Origin: Muribaculaceae bacterium
GTDB taxonomy: Bacteria > Bacteroidota > Bacteroidia > Bacteroidales > Muribaculaceae
Reading direction: 5' to 3'
Length of the DNA stretch: 64,000 bases
NCBI GenBank assembly: GCA_023667285.1
Contig: JAMPAK010000001.1
Location: forward strand, 1,061,471-1,125,470
Numbering within the stretch: position 1 is the first letter of the stretch; every line of letters starts with the position of its first letter. A program made the translations under genes and the position numbers. The notes below the pieces were generated by a model. The model did no database searches. It had not been told where the DNA came from and saw only the letters and a program-made list of their open reading frames with translations. This document shows, piece by piece, positions 62,594-64,000 of this stretch.

Positions 62594-62613
62594 GCCGGGG
62601 TCTAAGCCCCGTG
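62594..62613 (-). other. Small hairpin between susD- and susE-like genes
   Basis: GGGG (62597-62600) pairs with CCCC (62607-62610) around TCTAAG, with flanking partial pairing, in the 86-base gap between the two genes. It may protect the upstream mRNA end so that susD is kept at higher level; this is inference. Confidence 0.35.
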
Positions 62614-62638
62614 CCTTAAAAACCTTCAGCGAGTCTGT

Positions 62639-64000
62639 TTATTCCTCAACTGTGAATGAGAGTCCTGTGGGATATCCGGGATTCTGGCCCAGGGTCTCCT
62701 CGAAGGCCACGGGGATAGCATAGACTGAGCGATAGTCAGCGATGGCTGCGCCTGAGTATGTGCCGCCCTTCCATGACCAGAGGTAGTTGGAGCCGGTATA
62801 TTTGCCGAAACGGATAAGGTCTGAGCGACGGTGTCCCTCCCAGTAGAGCTCGCACATGCGCTCCTTGAGGACGTCGTCGAGTGTGTAGCTGCCCACGGGA
62901 GCGCCACCTGCGCGGAGACGCACGTCGTTGAAGCGGTTCACACCGTCACATCCGGTGGCGCCATGCTTCTCACACTCGGCAAGCATCAGATAGACGTCTG
63001 CCAGGCGGAACATGGGATAGTCAGTCGAGTTGTAGGCATTGACAGCGGTGTTTGTGCCACCCACGTTGGTATAGTTGTTCTCAGGTGTGTAGACATACTT
63101 GACACACATGTAGCCGCCACCGTCTTCGGTCCAGTCCTGCATATCCTCGGGGAGGATGTCCTCGTGGAGCTTGCCCTCATAGAAGAGACGGCGCTTGTCG
63201 TTTGTGGCGATGGTGCGGGCCATCGTGGGGTTCACACGGGGGCCGGCCCACTGGTCGCCTGCACAGCCGTAGGGGAGGCAGTCAACCTTGGCGTTGTAAG
63301 CGCCCACTGAGAGATATGTGGTGCCACCATAGGTCTGCATTGTGCTGGCATCCTGAGGAACAGCCCAGATGATCTCGCCGTTGCCGACATACTTGTCGTT
63401 TGTGGCGCAGAAGAGATACTTGTATTCGAGCGAAGCGTTCCAGGGAATTGACTGCTGAATCTGCTGGCAGAGATTGGCAGCCTCCTGCCACATGCCCTTG
63501 CCAGTGTAGACCTCGGCGTTCAGGTAGAGCTTGGCGAGGAGCATCTGGCCGGCCTCCTTGGAGATACGGCCATAAATCTGCTGACGGGCGGGAAGCAGGC
63601 CGTTGATAGCGTCGGCGAGGTCAGCGGTCACAGTCTCGAAGAGCTGCTCGCGGCTATAGGTGGGAGGGATTGCGCCGATGGCGTGATCCTCGCTGATCCA
63701 GGGACCCTTGCCGAAGATGTCGATGATGTGATAGTATGAGAGGGCGCGGAGTGTACGCATCTCAGCCTTGAACTGGCTGATCTCGTCGGAGGTCAGGCCA
63801 TAGTCAGCGCCACCGTCAATCACCTTGAGGACGGCGTTGCAGAGAGCAATCTGATAGTTGAAGCGTGAGTATGCCTCATAGAGCATGCGGCAGTCAGGGC
63901 CTGCGATGGCCTTCTTCACCTCGGGTATGCCGGCGTCCTTCCAGTTGTCGCCCATCACGACCTCGTCAGTGTTGAGTTCCTGGAGGTTCCACACGAGACG
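62639..64000 (-). CDS. RagB/SusD-family nutrient-binding lipoprotein (N-terminus beyond window)
   Basis: More than 450 C-terminal residues are visible and the frame runs through the right window edge. SusD features are the helical TPR region (LRALSYYHIIDIFGKGPWI, QMLLAKLYLNAEVYTG), the conserved block YPMFRLADVYLMLAE and the end segment LKERMCELYWEGHRRSDLIRFGKY. SusD caps the SusC TonB-dependent channel and binds the glycan. A susC gene would be expected just right of the window. Confidence 0.93.
   Translation of the reverse strand, partial: RLVWNLQELNTDEVVMGDNWKDAGIPEVKKAIAGPDCRMLYEAYSRFNYQIALCNAVLKVIDGGADYGLTSDEISQFKAEMRTLRALSYYHIIDIFGKGPWISEDHAIGAIPPTYSREQLFETVTADLADAINGLLPARQQIYGRISKEAGQMLLAKLYLNAEVYTGKGMWQEAANLCQQIQQSIPWNASLEYKYLFCATNDKYVGNGEIIWAVPQDASTMQTYGGTTYLSVGAYNAKVDCLPYGCAGDQWAGPRVNPTMARTIATNDKRRLFYEGKLHEDILPEDMQDWTEDGGGYMCVKYVYTPENNYTNVGGTNTAVNAYNSTDYPMFRLADVYLMLAECEKHGATGCDGVNRFNDVRLRAGGAPVGSYTLDDVLKERMCELYWEGHRRSDLIRFGKYTGSNYLWSWKGGTYSGAAIADYRSVYAIPVAFEETLGQNPGYPTGLSFTVEE

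Noticed and set aside
1..64000. CRISPR array, rRNA operon, prophage or insertion sequence
   Set aside because: I found no regularly spaced repeats, no rRNA sequence, no transposase, integrase or phage structural gene.

Overview
The window is a chromosomal segment of a Bacteroidales bacterium. The sequence signs are promoters of the Bacteroidota type (TTTG about 20 bases before TAnnTTTG, e.g. 12326-12357, 30878-30909, 36865-36896), starts without Shine-Dalgarno sites, and lineage markers (gldH, SusD/SusE/SusF, DUF4831, DUF3822, DUF5106, DUF4595, Rnf, TAnnTTTG-driven lipoproteins). The GC-rich coding style and the large set of secreted proteins with type-IX-like tails fit a gut lineage such as Muribaculaceae; that family is inference, not proof.

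Layout. 1-2383: start of an unknown gene, an EFR1-type ferredoxin coupled to prfB, and two near-identical tRNA-Val(TAC) genes. 2588-7495: two secreted proteins, CotH-kinase/lamin-tail and endonuclease I. 7602-12320: cell division and RNA genes (coiled-coil partner, zapA, a terminated non-coding interval that may hold 6S RNA, rny, ricT-like PSP1 protein, gldH, carbonic anhydrase). 12382-17455: nnr, DUF4831, DUF3822, rsmD and a carboxypeptidase-regulatory-like protein. 17547-21994: LEA-like protein, DcaP-like porin, a divergent DXS, and a beta-barrel protein. 22011-30839: a five-gene MacAB-TolC-like efflux operon with a divergent one-piece propeller-AraC regulator. 30972-34599: two BspA-like leucine-rich-repeat proteins sharing a 297-bp 3' cassette, with an orphan gene between. 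34685-37362: rubrerythrin, FadL-type porin, HIT protein. 37444-42720: a pectin methylesterase and a rhamnogalacturonan acetylesterase. 42921-45658: rnfD-G-E-A without rnfB or rnfC. 45792-47529: thioredoxin-like protein and thiol peroxidase. 47640-49420: an AT-rich island with an unknown lipoprotein and membrane protein, followed by a GC-rich, inverted-repeat-bearing non-coding cassette. 49421-52942: DUF4595 lipoprotein and malic enzyme. 53115-58286: a six-gene run ending in mnmA, DUF151 nuclease, nucleoside transporter and rsmE. 58406-59792: M48 protease and a divergent membrane protein. 59906-64000: the 3' part of a polysaccharide utilisation locus (susF-, susE-, susD-like; susD is cut by the window edge).

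Most of the window is core housekeeping plus envelope and glycan functions. I see no insertion sequence, prophage, CRISPR array or rRNA. The parts least explained by known families are the AT-rich lipoprotein/membrane pair with its neighbouring structured cassette (47640-49260), the propeller-AraC regulator with a tandem operator (28113-30839), the modular LRR pair (30972-34599), and the altered versions of ordinary genes (divergent DXS, Tpx with an extra CXXC, prfB without its frameshift site, Rnf cluster without B and C).
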